Below, piece after piece: positions 35,474 to 42,284 of a stretch of 64,000 bases of DNA. A program made the translations under genes and the position numbers. Below the pieces are notes generated by a model. That model made no database searches. It worked only from the letters and a program-made list of their open reading frames with translations, and was not told the origin of the DNA. The stretch is from positions 144,884 to 208,883 of the forward strand of contig NZ_JAGEKP010000015.1 of NCBI RefSeq assembly GCF_017565305.1. Direction: 5' to 3'. Origin of the DNA: Leifsonia sp. TF02-11 (GTDB taxonomy: Bacteria; Actinomycetota; Actinomycetes; Actinomycetales; Microbacteriaceae). How positions within the stretch are numbered: the first letter of the stretch is position 1; the number at the start of each line of letters is the position of its first letter.

Positions 35474-35603
35474 TCCGCCCCGACAGCGGAGGATCGCGCT
35501 TTGAGAGGCCGTGTCAAGGGCGCTCCGCGTCGCTGCGCGATGCAGCGCAGCTGCACCCTTGACTCGGCCTCTCAAAGCGCCACAGTGCTTCGTGCGGGGC
35601 GGA
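35474..35603. repeat. Long imperfect inverted repeat upstream of the integrase
   Basis: A 25-bp arm (35496-35520, beginning GCGCTTTGAGAGGCC) pairs with 35556-35580 at 24 of 25 positions; the loop holds a smaller hairpin. An outer pair, TCCGCCCC (35474-35481) and GGGGCGGA (35596-35603), extends the structure. The 294-bp gap between the integrase and the HTH pseudogene contains nothing else that I recognise. Function is unknown: a terminator, a protein-binding cruciform or a mobile-element scar are possible. Confidence 0.6.
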
Positions 35604-35615
35604 CGGGGGATGTCA

Positions 35616-35990
35616 TTAGGTACTGATTGGCGGAGTCATCCGCTTGCTAAGCGCTTGACGGCTGAGGCCGGTGATCGCGACAAGTGAGTCCCAGCTGCCG
35701 CCGCTGTCACGGAGAAGCTGGACGAGTTCATCCCGCCCCGCGACGAGGGCGGTTTCCTGCAGGCGTAGCTCGTCGAGCGACTGGGCCACTCTGAGCAGAT
35801 GGGCGATGGCTTGGTCGCGTCCGCCTCAGCGGGACTCGAGCGCTCCGACCGCGGTAGCCACGCGCTGGTCGGCCTCGCGCTGGATCCGCTGCGCAGCTCG
35901 TCGGGCGGCCGCCGCGTCGTGGTCATGGCGCTGTCTTGCATACGACAGTTCGCGTCGTTTCCCGGTGAGCGAACTTCCTCGTTTTGCCAT
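35616..35990 (-). pseudogene. Small HTH DNA-binding protein interrupted by a nonsense codon
   Basis: One frame encodes an N-terminal part MAKRGSSLTGKRRELSYARQ, ending ...GALESR at a TGA (35826-35828), and continues without shift as GGRDQAIAHLLRVAQSL and then DELVQLLRDSGGSWDSLVAI-TGLSRQALSKRM up to TAA at 35616. The continuation is helical and ends in a clear helix-turn-helix, so the TGA looks like a single CGA-to-TGA change. The intact protein would be about 124 residues. No strong ribosome site precedes the ATG. It could have regulated the integrase or cargo. Confidence 0.7.
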
Positions 35991-36359
35991 GCAACATGGT
36001 TTACATGCGACCCCCGTCATTCCGGGCGTCGCGAAGTGCTCCACTGAAAGTGCCTACGTGCATTGCACCTCGTTTACCCGATTGTCGCTTCCCCTCTTCC
36101 CGTTCATGTAGTTCGTTCCGTTGTTCCTCCTTGCTTCTTCTGGGTCCTCTTGATTCGTTGATTCGTTGGTCGGTTGGGCCTACCCATCTTCCGACGTACT
36201 CGTTTCCAGGTCTCCGTCCGGCCAGTCGCGCCATCTCTCGGGTGATAAAGGTCCGCCGTCCGTCGTCGAAGATCCGAAGTGGAGCGGAGCGTTGGAGGCA
36301 CAAATCATCAGCAGTCGCGGAGCCCGGCTGGGTCTTCGTGCCCGCGATAGAGTCTGCGC
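35991..36359. other. Lower-G+C stretch without a supported gene
   Basis: Short readings on both strands lack starts with ribosome sites and recognisable motifs. The stretch is visibly poorer in G+C than the flanks. It ends in the promoter of the HEPN gene. Confidence 0.4.
36348..36353 (+). promoter_or_regulatory. -10 box of a leaderless promoter for the HEPN / NDT-like operon
   Basis: TAGAGT fits the TANNNT -10 pattern and ends 6 nt before the ATG at 36360. No ribosome-binding site is present, so translation probably starts on a leaderless transcript, common in actinobacteria. Confidence 0.45.
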
Positions 36360-36758
36360 ATGCCGCCCGCCAAAGACCGCGAGAACGTCGCCGGGCGGTT
36401 GGCTAGTGCGAAGACGTACCTTGACCTGGCCCAGATAGCCGCAGGCGATTCTCAATTCTCAGACCCGATCGTGAGTCTCTGCGTAACGTCTGCCATTGCC
36501 TCTGCGGACGCGGTACTCGCGGCACATGGGGTTCAGAGAACAGCCACTATGCGCCACGATGACGCACCTGGACAGCTCCGCCGCATTGGCATGGACTCAA
36601 TGGCGGCGCGCTTAACTCGATTGCTGAAAGTGAAGCCGAAAGCTCAGTACGCTTCAGGTGGCGGCTGCACCCTTGCGGATGCGAGTGCGGCGCTTGGGAA
36701 CGCCGAGAGGATGTTCGAGCTTGCTGAGGCTGAGTGTGATCGGAGTATGAAGAAGTGA
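36360..36758 (+). CDS. HEPN-domain-like small helical protein
   Basis: A 132-residue all-helical protein. It opens with DRENVAGRLASAKTYLDLAQ and has a central VSLCVTSAIASADAVLAAHG helix. R60TATMRH66 fits the HEPN Rx4-6H motif, and KPKAQY near 92-97 and the final AERMFELAEAE helix match the layout of small HEPN proteins. HEPN proteins are often RNases or partners of nucleotide-processing toxins in defence systems. The stop overlaps the next gene by 4 nt, so the two are made together. The assignment is by pattern only. Confidence 0.6.
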   Translation: MPPAKDRENVAGRLASAKTYLDLAQIAAGDSQFSDPIVSLCVTSAIASADAVLAAHGVQRTATMRHDDAPGQLRRIGMDSMAARLTRLLKVKPKAQYASGGGCTLADASAALGNAERMFELAEAECDRSMKK

Positions 36759-37867
36759 CGACATGCTTTGTGATCGGCCCGATTGGTGAGGAGCACGCCC
36801 CCCTCGGGTCGCCAGCCCGCGTCATATGGGAGTCGTCACTCGAAATATATGAAGGCGTGATTCAGGCAGCCTGCACATTCCTCGGTATCGACGCTGTTCG
36901 CGCCGATCAGATTTCGATAAGCGGCGACATCACCGATCAGATCTTTAGGCGCCTGTACGAGTCGGACATAGTTATCGCCGACATCACCGGCGCGAATGCG
37001 AACGTCATGTACGAGCTCGGTCTACGGCACTCCCTAAACAAGCTGACCATCCAAGTCGCTGATGGCTCAACCGCGTTGCCTTTTGATGTCAAAGCGATTC
37101 GCACAATCATGATCAATCGCACCCAATTCGGTCTGATCGATGCCAGGAAGAAGCTAACCGCCGCTATTGAGCAGGGGCTTCAGGGAGCCCCCGAGCCGGT
37201 AGCGGCTACTCGCGTGTGGGAAGCGCTCCGCAATGGCACGGCTACGGACATGTCGCCGATCCTGGGACCTGAATCTCTTAAGGGTGTGCCGTCAATAGAT
37301 GACGACGATTCCGATGGCTACCTGGAGTTGATGGCGAAACTCAACACGGCTTTCGAGCCGCTGAGTGCGACGACCGAGGAGATCGCCGCATGCATCGTGA
37401 CAATCGGTGAGGAAACCGAATCCGCGACAAGGGAAATGAACTCGGTTCCGGACTCGGCGTCTCCGAGCGTAAAACTGACCCTGCTGCGCAAGTTCGCTGA
37501 CACTTTGAACGTCAGGGGTGGCGATTTTGATCGGCTCACGAACTCGTTCGAACAAGACTTGCGGGAGCTGGATGCACAAGTGTCGCCGCTTCTCGAGCTG
37601 ATCGCCACGAACGAATACTTGCGAAGTACCGACGACGTGCCCGAGTTCCTTGACGCAATTTCTAGCCTGGCCGAGAACGCTCGTGAAGGAATGAGTGGAC
37701 TGGGGTCATTTGCGGCGTCAGTCCGTGGGATTGGTGCCATGACAAAGATTCTTCGGGCACCCGGAAACACGATCGTGCGCGCCGTCGCCCGGATGTCAAA
37801 CGCGGCGTCGCTGCTCGACAACTGGGATGTCGCAGCGCAGCGAATCAGAGAACTACAACAGGATTGA
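36755..37867 (+). CDS. Nucleoside 2-deoxyribosyltransferase/TIR-like effector candidate
   Basis: A 370-residue protein with an N-terminal Rossmann-like domain of about 140 residues: CFVIGPIGEE, then RRLYESDIVIADITGANANV-MYELGLRHSLNK, and LPFDVKAIRTI. This is the pattern of nucleoside 2-deoxyribosyltransferase/TIR-like domains that bind or cleave nucleotides in several defence systems. Residues 150-370 are acidic and helical, with coiled-coil character, and unrecognised. It is translationally coupled to the HEPN-like gene. Base composition is lower in G+C than the rest of the window, which suggests transfer. A defence role is inference. Confidence 0.65.
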   Translation: MTTCFVIGPIGEEHAPLGSPARVIWESSLEIYEGVIQAACTFLGIDAVRADQISISGDITDQIFRRLYESDIVIADITGANANVMYELGLRHSLNKLTIQVADGSTALPFDVKAIRTIMINRTQFGLIDARKKLTAAIEQGLQGAPEPVAATRVWEALRNGTATDMSPILGPESLKGVPSIDDDDSDGYLELMAKLNTAFEPLSATTEEIAACIVTIGEETESATREMNSVPDSASPSVKLTLLRKFADTLNVRGGDFDRLTNSFEQDLRELDAQVSPLLELIATNEYLRSTDDVPEFLDAISSLAENAREGMSGLGSFAASVRGIGAMTKILRAPGNTIVRAVARMSNAASLLDNWDVAAQRIRELQQD

Positions 37868-37907
37868 ACTCATGCCCGTCGCAACGTCGGCGGCGCGCTC
37901 ATTGTCA

Positions 37908-39503
37908 CTACTCGATAAGGTCCACGAGCGCCCGACCGTCGGGGCGGCTCATAAGCTCGAGGCTGATTGAAGCGCGCACCGCCAAGTCAATCGGATGTAC
38001 GCCTTCTGCCAAGGAAGCATGCGTGATGCGGTCCAGGCCTGCTCCGATCAGAGGTGCGGCAGTGCGCAGAGTCATGGGCAATGTCTCAACGCTAACTGCC
38101 CCACCGTGCATGACGAGGTTCCTATGTCGGTATACCCGGCGCATGGCGGTGGTCATATGGGTCCTGATGTCACCGAGTGTTCGCCGCGGTTCGGCGACAA
38201 GCTTCACCATCCGCTCTACTGCTGCGGCGTCACTCGGACGGCTAGTGACTAGGTTGTTCCCCCCACCTATCCAATCGGCTACCGCTCGGGCGCGTTCCCT
38301 GTTTACGGTTTCGCTGGCTAGCTGTGTGCTTAAGCGGTCCGGGCTCGTTGGCGCATGGCGGTAGGAAATGGCGGTCAGGTCAGCACGCGGCCATGAGCAC
38401 GTAATCAGAGCTGCCATCCGATCAGCGGCAATGATCCCTCGGCCGCCCTCGCCGTCGTCCTCCGGGCTCAGCAGCAAGGCCTCAACCGCTGACCATCCGC
38501 CTGAGATTGCGGCAGCCGGTGATCCATCGTTGAGTGGCGCCGCTAATTCCAGCGCATTGTCCAGAGCCGAGCGGTTGGCGACGGCGTACAGACGCTGCTC
38601 GGCGACAAGAGAGAGCACAAAGGCACCTCGCGGTGGGCGCACCAACGGCACATGCTTGGCTCTCCCTGCGATCCAGACATGCCCACATGGCACCGGCCGT
38701 GCTGTCTTTCGACTGTGTTTAGCGCGTGCGCTCATCCGATCGACGATCTCCTGAGCCAGATCGGCTGCGGCGAAAGGATCACGTGCGCTTACTGTGTAAA
38801 CGAACCCACCGTTGTGTCGCTCGCTCGTTGTGATGCCCTGGTCAGTCAACCACTGACCCACCGCCGTCGCTGACAACCAGTGTTCGTTGCCGTCCCTGTT
38901 GCCGGCGAGATCCGGAACGCTCAGAAACGGAACTAGGAGTTCATATGACTGCATTCCCGAAACGCTGATGGCGTGCGCAGCTGTGGCAATGTCGACGAGA
39001 CTGCTCGGTTTGAGTCGCCGAATCCAGCCGTGAAGATAGCGGGGGCTGTAGCCGAGATCGAGGAGATGCGCGGCGATAGCTCGTGCGAATCTTTCAGCCG
39101 AAGGCGGCCTACTGACGTCCGCAGCCGCGCTGGCCCAACGAAGCAAATAGCCGTCCCCAATAAGGGCCGTCAACTCGCGCAAAGTCCGATGTCGGGCGTC
39201 ACCGCTCTTCATCGGTGAGCGCAGGACCGACTGTAGTTGGAGGCGAAGTTCGCGCTCCCCAACTCCCCGATCGCGTCCAGCTAGACGCTCAATGTCACCG
39301 GCTAGCCATTTGACGGAGCTAGGGGAGAGGACTTTCGCGTCGGACCACCTCACAGCGTCTACGAGTTCGTTTAGGCTGAGGATGAGGCCGGCGTCCCAGA
39401 GGCGCCGTTGCCAGGGCGAAGTGTCTTGGAAGAAGTCCTCAAGCCGCGCGACCACGTGCGCAACCGCGGCGGGTGAGCTTGCTGCCGAACCGATTGCTGA
39501 CAT
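37908..39503 (-). CDS. Large protein with C-terminal HEPN-like RNxxxH motif
   Basis: A 531-residue protein from the ATG at 39503 (a GTG at 39521 is an alternative). The N-terminal 260 residues are helical and unrecognised. A middle segment has AISGGWSAVEALLLSPE and IIAADRMAALITCSW, and near the end comes RVYRHRNLVMHGG, whose R-N-x3-H is the catalytic-type motif of Apea/RiboL-PSP-like HEPN domains. Such proteins are suspected RNases in phage defence. It converges on the NDT-like gene with a 40-nt gap. The upstream region has overlapping -10 boxes on both strands. Confidence 0.6.
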   Translation of the reverse strand: MSAIGSAASSPAAVAHVVARLEDFFQDTSPWQRRLWDAGLILSLNELVDAVRWSDAKVLSPSSVKWLAGDIERLAGRDRGVGERELRLQLQSVLRSPMKSGDARHRTLRELTALIGDGYLLRWASAAADVSRPPSAERFARAIAAHLLDLGYSPRYLHGWIRRLKPSSLVDIATAAHAISVSGMQSYELLVPFLSVPDLAGNRDGNEHWLSATAVGQWLTDQGITTSERHNGGFVYTVSARDPFAAADLAQEIVDRMSARAKHSRKTARPVPCGHVWIAGRAKHVPLVRPPRGAFVLSLVAEQRLYAVANRSALDNALELAAPLNDGSPAAAISGGWSAVEALLLSPEDDGEGGRGIIAADRMAALITCSWPRADLTAISYRHAPTSPDRLSTQLASETVNRERARAVADWIGGGNNLVTSRPSDAAAVERMVKLVAEPRRTLGDIRTHMTTAMRRVYRHRNLVMHGGAVSVETLPMTLRTAAPLIGAGLDRITHASLAEGVHPIDLAVRASISLELMSRPDGRALVDLIE

Positions 39504-39527
39504 AGATCGATCATGCCGCACCTGTGG

Positions 39528-39608
39528 TATAGTCGAAGACGTCTACGGACCCAAAAGCTAAAGCCGGGGAGCCGCTCATGTGTGAGCCGCTCCCCGCTTT
39601 TTTGTTTA
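39528..39608 (+). ncRNA. Possible short RNA ending in a strong terminator
   Basis: An extended -10 box TGGTATAGT (TATAGT at 39528-39533) is followed after about 30 nt by a hairpin, GGGGAGCCGCTCA (39566-39578) with TGAGCCGCTCCCC (39583-39595), 12 of 13 paired, then a T-rich run. A transcript from about 39540 would be near 65 nt. No coding frame is present. It may be a regulatory RNA, or the terminator may belong to readthrough from elsewhere. Confidence 0.35.
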
Positions 39609-39745
39609 TGCCCGCGCGGACCGCGGCTGGCAAATAGGCAAGTTCGAGTTGGAGTGATCAGGTATTGAGGTCACTGCGCGAGTTGGGGCCGCGCTTTGTG
39701 AACCGCCCATGACGCGAGGGCGAATTGGCAGCGCACCTCGCTGGG

Positions 39746-39766
39746 TTTGCCCACATTTTGCCCACA
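39746..39766. repeat. Paired TTTGCCCACA repeats, candidate integrase arm sites (right)
   Basis: Copies at 39746-39755 and 39757-39766 are identical in sequence and spacing to those at 34222-34242, and stand 108 bp from the att-like core at 39874. Only this 22-bp block is shared, which argues for a binding site more than for a surviving piece of a second integrase gene. Confidence 0.5.
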
Positions 39767-39873
39767 AGCTGACGCGATCCCAACAAATCTAGCAAGATCA
39801 CAAGTGATCCAAATAACGCTTCTGACCGGGGATATTGAGGCAAGACCCGGACTCTGGCTGGCCCAGAAATAGA

Positions 39874-39895
39874 GTTCAAACCCCTCCTTCTCCGC
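39874..39895 (+). repeat. Internal att-like core, degenerate tRNA-Ser 3' end
   Basis: 20 of 22 bases match 34141-34162 (GTTCAAACCCCTCC then TTCTCCGC). Upstream there is no tRNA 5' half, so this is not a tRNA gene. It marks the boundary between the integrase-bearing 5.7-kb segment and the sialic-acid segment. Confidence 0.65.
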
Positions 39896-40121
39896 TGCAA
39901 AAGTGCTGATCAGAGGCACTTTCTGCGTGGCGTGTAAGGCATTTCCCCCATAAAAGCCTCACTGAATACAGCGTTCGCCCTTTGATTCATTGGAAGTCGG
40001 CGGCCCCTCAGCCCCCACAATTCCTTGACGTCGTAGTCGTTGGAGGGCCGGGCATGTCAACGAGAGCGCGGACCGACGGGTCGCCAAGCCCGCTGGATCC
40101 GGCAAATTCGCTCGTGTCCCC

Positions 40122-40661
40122 TCAAAGTCTCTGCCAGGCCGGCTTGTGGTCGTACGCGTGCCGGTAGTAGTCGATGTTGCGCAGCCGGGAGGCCGCCGCC
40201 TCGTCCACCAGCACGGTGACGTGCGGGTGGAGCTGGACGGCCGACCCCGGATTGGAGGCCGACACCGGCCCCTCCACCGCCCCGGCCAGCGCCTCCGCCT
40301 TGCCCTCGCCGAACGCGAGCCGCAGCAGATGCCGGGAGCGCAGGATCGTCGAGAGCCCCTGCGTGATGCAGTGCATGGGAACGTCGGACTCGCTGGCCAA
40401 GAACCGCGCTGACGGCGCGATACGACTCGGGATGCCCCGCGGCCAGGCCGACGTACTCGTCCAGGGCATAGCCGCGCACGTGCGAGACGTCGAGGCCCGA
40501 CTAGGAGATCCGCCGGGCCAGCGCCCGGTACACCGGGAGCGGGGTGGAGCCGGTCGCCAGCCCGAGCACAGCGTCGGGCTTGGCGGCGATCAGCCGCTGG
40601 ATCGACTCCGCCGCGAGCTCGCCCGCCGCGTCCTTGTCTGCGACGACCACGACTCAGCCAT
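40122..40661 (-). pseudogene. nagB: Decayed glucosamine-6-phosphate deaminase
   Basis: Pieces of NagB are spread over two frames. After an ATG with GGAGGAAC upstream, a frame slip leads into AAGELAAESIQRLIAAKPDA, VLGLATGSTPLPVYRALA, then an in-frame TAG, and SGLDVSHVRGYALDEYVGLAAGHPESYRAVS. About 100 residues of the middle are missing before MHCITQGLSTILRSRHLLRL, AFGEGKAEALAGAVEGPV and HPHVTVLVDEAAASRL in another frame. At least three lesions are present: frameshift, nonsense codon and deletion. It overlaps the DUF4862 stop, so it was the last gene of the nan operon. Confidence 0.88.
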
Positions 40662-41607
40662 CTGTTCCTCCTACTAGCGCCCCGCCCACGGCGGCAACCG
40701 GTGTTTCATCGGCCTCGCGCAGAACGGCGAGGTTCGCCTCCACGGTCGCGAGCACCTCGGCGACCGACTCGTCGCCTGGCCGTCGGCTCACCTTCAGCCC
40801 GCGCCAGGACACGTCGGCCGCTGCCCGGAGAGCTGCTCGAGCGGTCGAGCGGGTCAGTAGGGAACCGGACCGCGGATCCGTCTCGGCGAACGGGAGGTGG
40901 GCGTCGGCCCACGCTAGCCCGTAGGGTCCGTCCGTGCTCGCGGCTCCAGAGAGGGTGAGGCCCACGAGGCGACCCGACGCGGCGGCGGCCGCGACCTGCG
41001 CCGTGACCGCCATGGCGTCCCGCAGTTCGACGGCCGACCGGCCCCAGTTCAGCCAGAGTCCCGCTTCGGGGATCCCCTCGAGCGCGGCGAGCTCGTCGGC
41101 GAGGGGGAGGAAGCCCTTTTCGAATGGTCGGCCGGGAACGGCCCTGTCGCAGTGCTCGATCGCCAGGGTGGAGCCGCACCAGTCCCACGACGTGATCGAT
41201 GCAAGCGAATCCTGGAGGGCGTCGACCGAACCGAGCGCGCCGCTAGGGGCCGTGTGTAGGAGGACGACGCTCGGGATCACAGGCAGACGCACGAGGTCGC
41301 GGCGCATCCGGTCGAGGTCGGCCACGGCGTCCGCCCTACCGAGCGGATCGGTCGACGCCAAGCCGTAGCTGGGCGATGCCTTCGACCGGGTCATCGTCCA
41401 CGGCAGCGCGGTGATGACCAGCTCGGTCGCGGGCACCCGGGAGATCAGCCACTCGTCGTCAAAGGGATGGAGGCGTCCGAGCCACGGCAGTTCCAGCGCA
41501 TCCACGCCGTCCAGGGCGACCAGCTCGGCGAGGAAGCGCTCTTCGAACGCAGGATCCCAGCGCGTGTATGCGGGGGAGGCCGCGTAGGCGCTGACGACGG
41601 TCTTCAT
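40654..41607 (-). CDS. DUF4862 family protein of the nan operon
   Basis: A 317-residue protein that matches what I know of DUF4862, a TIM-barrel-like family without a proven function. Visible segments are VVSAYAASPAYTRWDPAFE, VDALELPWLGRLHPFDDEWL, SVVLLHTAPSGALG, LAIEHCDRAVPGRPFEKGFL and GLWLNWGRSAVELRD. It overlaps the nanE stop by 4 nt and the nagB remnant by 8 nt. Conserved placement with sialic-acid genes suggests an isomerase- or lyase-like step on a sialic acid or amino sugar. That is inference. Confidence 0.72.
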   Translation of the reverse strand: MKTVVSAYAASPAYTRWDPAFEERFLAELVALDGVDALELPWLGRLHPFDDEWLISRVPATELVITALPWTMTRSKASPSYGLASTDPLGRADAVADLDRMRRDLVRLPVIPSVVLLHTAPSGALGSVDALQDSLASITSWDWCGSTLAIEHCDRAVPGRPFEKGFLPLADELAALEGIPEAGLWLNWGRSAVELRDAMAVTAQVAAAAASGRLVGLTLSGAASTDGPYGLAWADAHLPFAETDPRSGSLLTRSTARAALRAAADVSWRGLKVSRRPGDESVAEVLATVEANLAVLREADETPVAAVGGALVGGTDG

Positions 41608-42284
41608 CGCACCTCGACCGCGCGCGCGAACCAAGAGGTGATGGTCTGCGGGTGGGTGATCGCGGTGCCGACCACCACGGAGTCGGCCCCGGCCGCCAGC
41701 GCCTGCCTCGCCTGCTCCGGAGTGTGGATGCGGCCCTCAGCCACGAGGAACCGGCCGAGCGCGAGCGCGCGGAGCTCGGTGATGAGGTCGAGGTCGGGTC
41801 CCTCGCCGCGCGGGCGTTCCCCGGTGTATCCGGAGAGGGTGGTTCCGATGATGTCGGCGTCCGCCTCGGCGGCGGTGATGGCGTCCGCGGCGCTTCCGCA
41901 GTCGGCCATGATGAGCGCGTCGGTTTCATTCCGCAGGGCCTTCACGACCTCGGCCAGGGTGCGGCCGTCCGGGCGGTCCCGTCGGGTGCCGTCGATCGCG
42001 ACGACGTCCGCGCCCGCGGCGGCGACGGCCAGCGCGTGCTCCAGGGTTGGCGTGATGAAGACGCCGTCCTTCCCGTCCTTCCACAACCCGATGACCGGGA
42101 CATCGAGGGTCTCGGCACCGAGCCGGATGTCGTCCAGGCCCTGCAGCCGGATGGCAGCGGCGCCGCCGCGCTCTGCGGACTCCGCGACGGCGACCATGGT
42201 CCGGGGATCGCGCATGGGCTCGCCAGGATACGCCTGAGCGGAGACGATCAGCCGCCCGGCGACAGCGTCGAAGAAGTCGGTCAT
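41604..42284 (-). CDS. nanE: N-acetylmannosamine-6-phosphate 2-epimerase
   Basis: A 226-residue (beta/alpha)8 barrel converting ManNAc-6-P to GlcNAc-6-P. LIVSAQAYPGEPMRDP, AAIRLQGLDDIRLG, VIGLWKDGKDG, ADVVAIDGTRRDRPDG, LIMADCGSAADAI, IIGTTLSGYTGE and FLVAEGRIHTPEQARQAL match NanE; the lysine in GLWKD and the glutamate in AEGR are the expected catalytic residues. It overlaps nanK by 4 nt and the DUF4862 gene by 4 nt. Confidence 0.95.
   Translation of the reverse strand: MTDFFDAVAGRLIVSAQAYPGEPMRDPRTMVAVAESAERGGAAAIRLQGLDDIRLGAETLDVPVIGLWKDGKDGVFITPTLEHALAVAAAGADVVAIDGTRRDRPDGRTLAEVVKALRNETDALIMADCGSAADAITAAEADADIIGTTLSGYTGERPRGEGPDLDLITELRALALGRFLVAEGRIHTPEQARQALAAGADSVVVGTAITHPQTITSWFARAVEVR

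Larger units (their letters stand above)
39609..40121. other. Junction region between the two island segments
   Basis: No gene is supported. The stretch contains the right-hand paired repeats (39746-39766) and a degenerate tRNA 3' end (39874-39895), then about 225 bp of unassigned sequence before the nagB remnant. Confidence 0.5.

Noticed and set aside
36001..36303. 100-codon minus-strand frame in the low-G+C stretch
   Set aside because: No ribosome site, no recognisable motif and overlapping alternatives of similar length in other frames.
39874..39895. Possible tRNA gene
   Set aside because: Only a degenerate T-arm/acceptor 3' strand is present; no anticodon arm or 5' half lies upstream.
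39658..39900. Short minus-strand frame ending in a GKMWAN-like stretch, read as a surviving second integrase
   Set aside because: Only 22 bp are shared with the real integrase end and nothing upstream resembles a recombinase; paired binding sites explain it better.
40057..40479. 140-codon minus-strand frame as an intact gene
   Set aside because: It begins with NagB sequence and then runs out of frame into glycine/arginine-rich nonsense; it is part of the nagB pseudogene.
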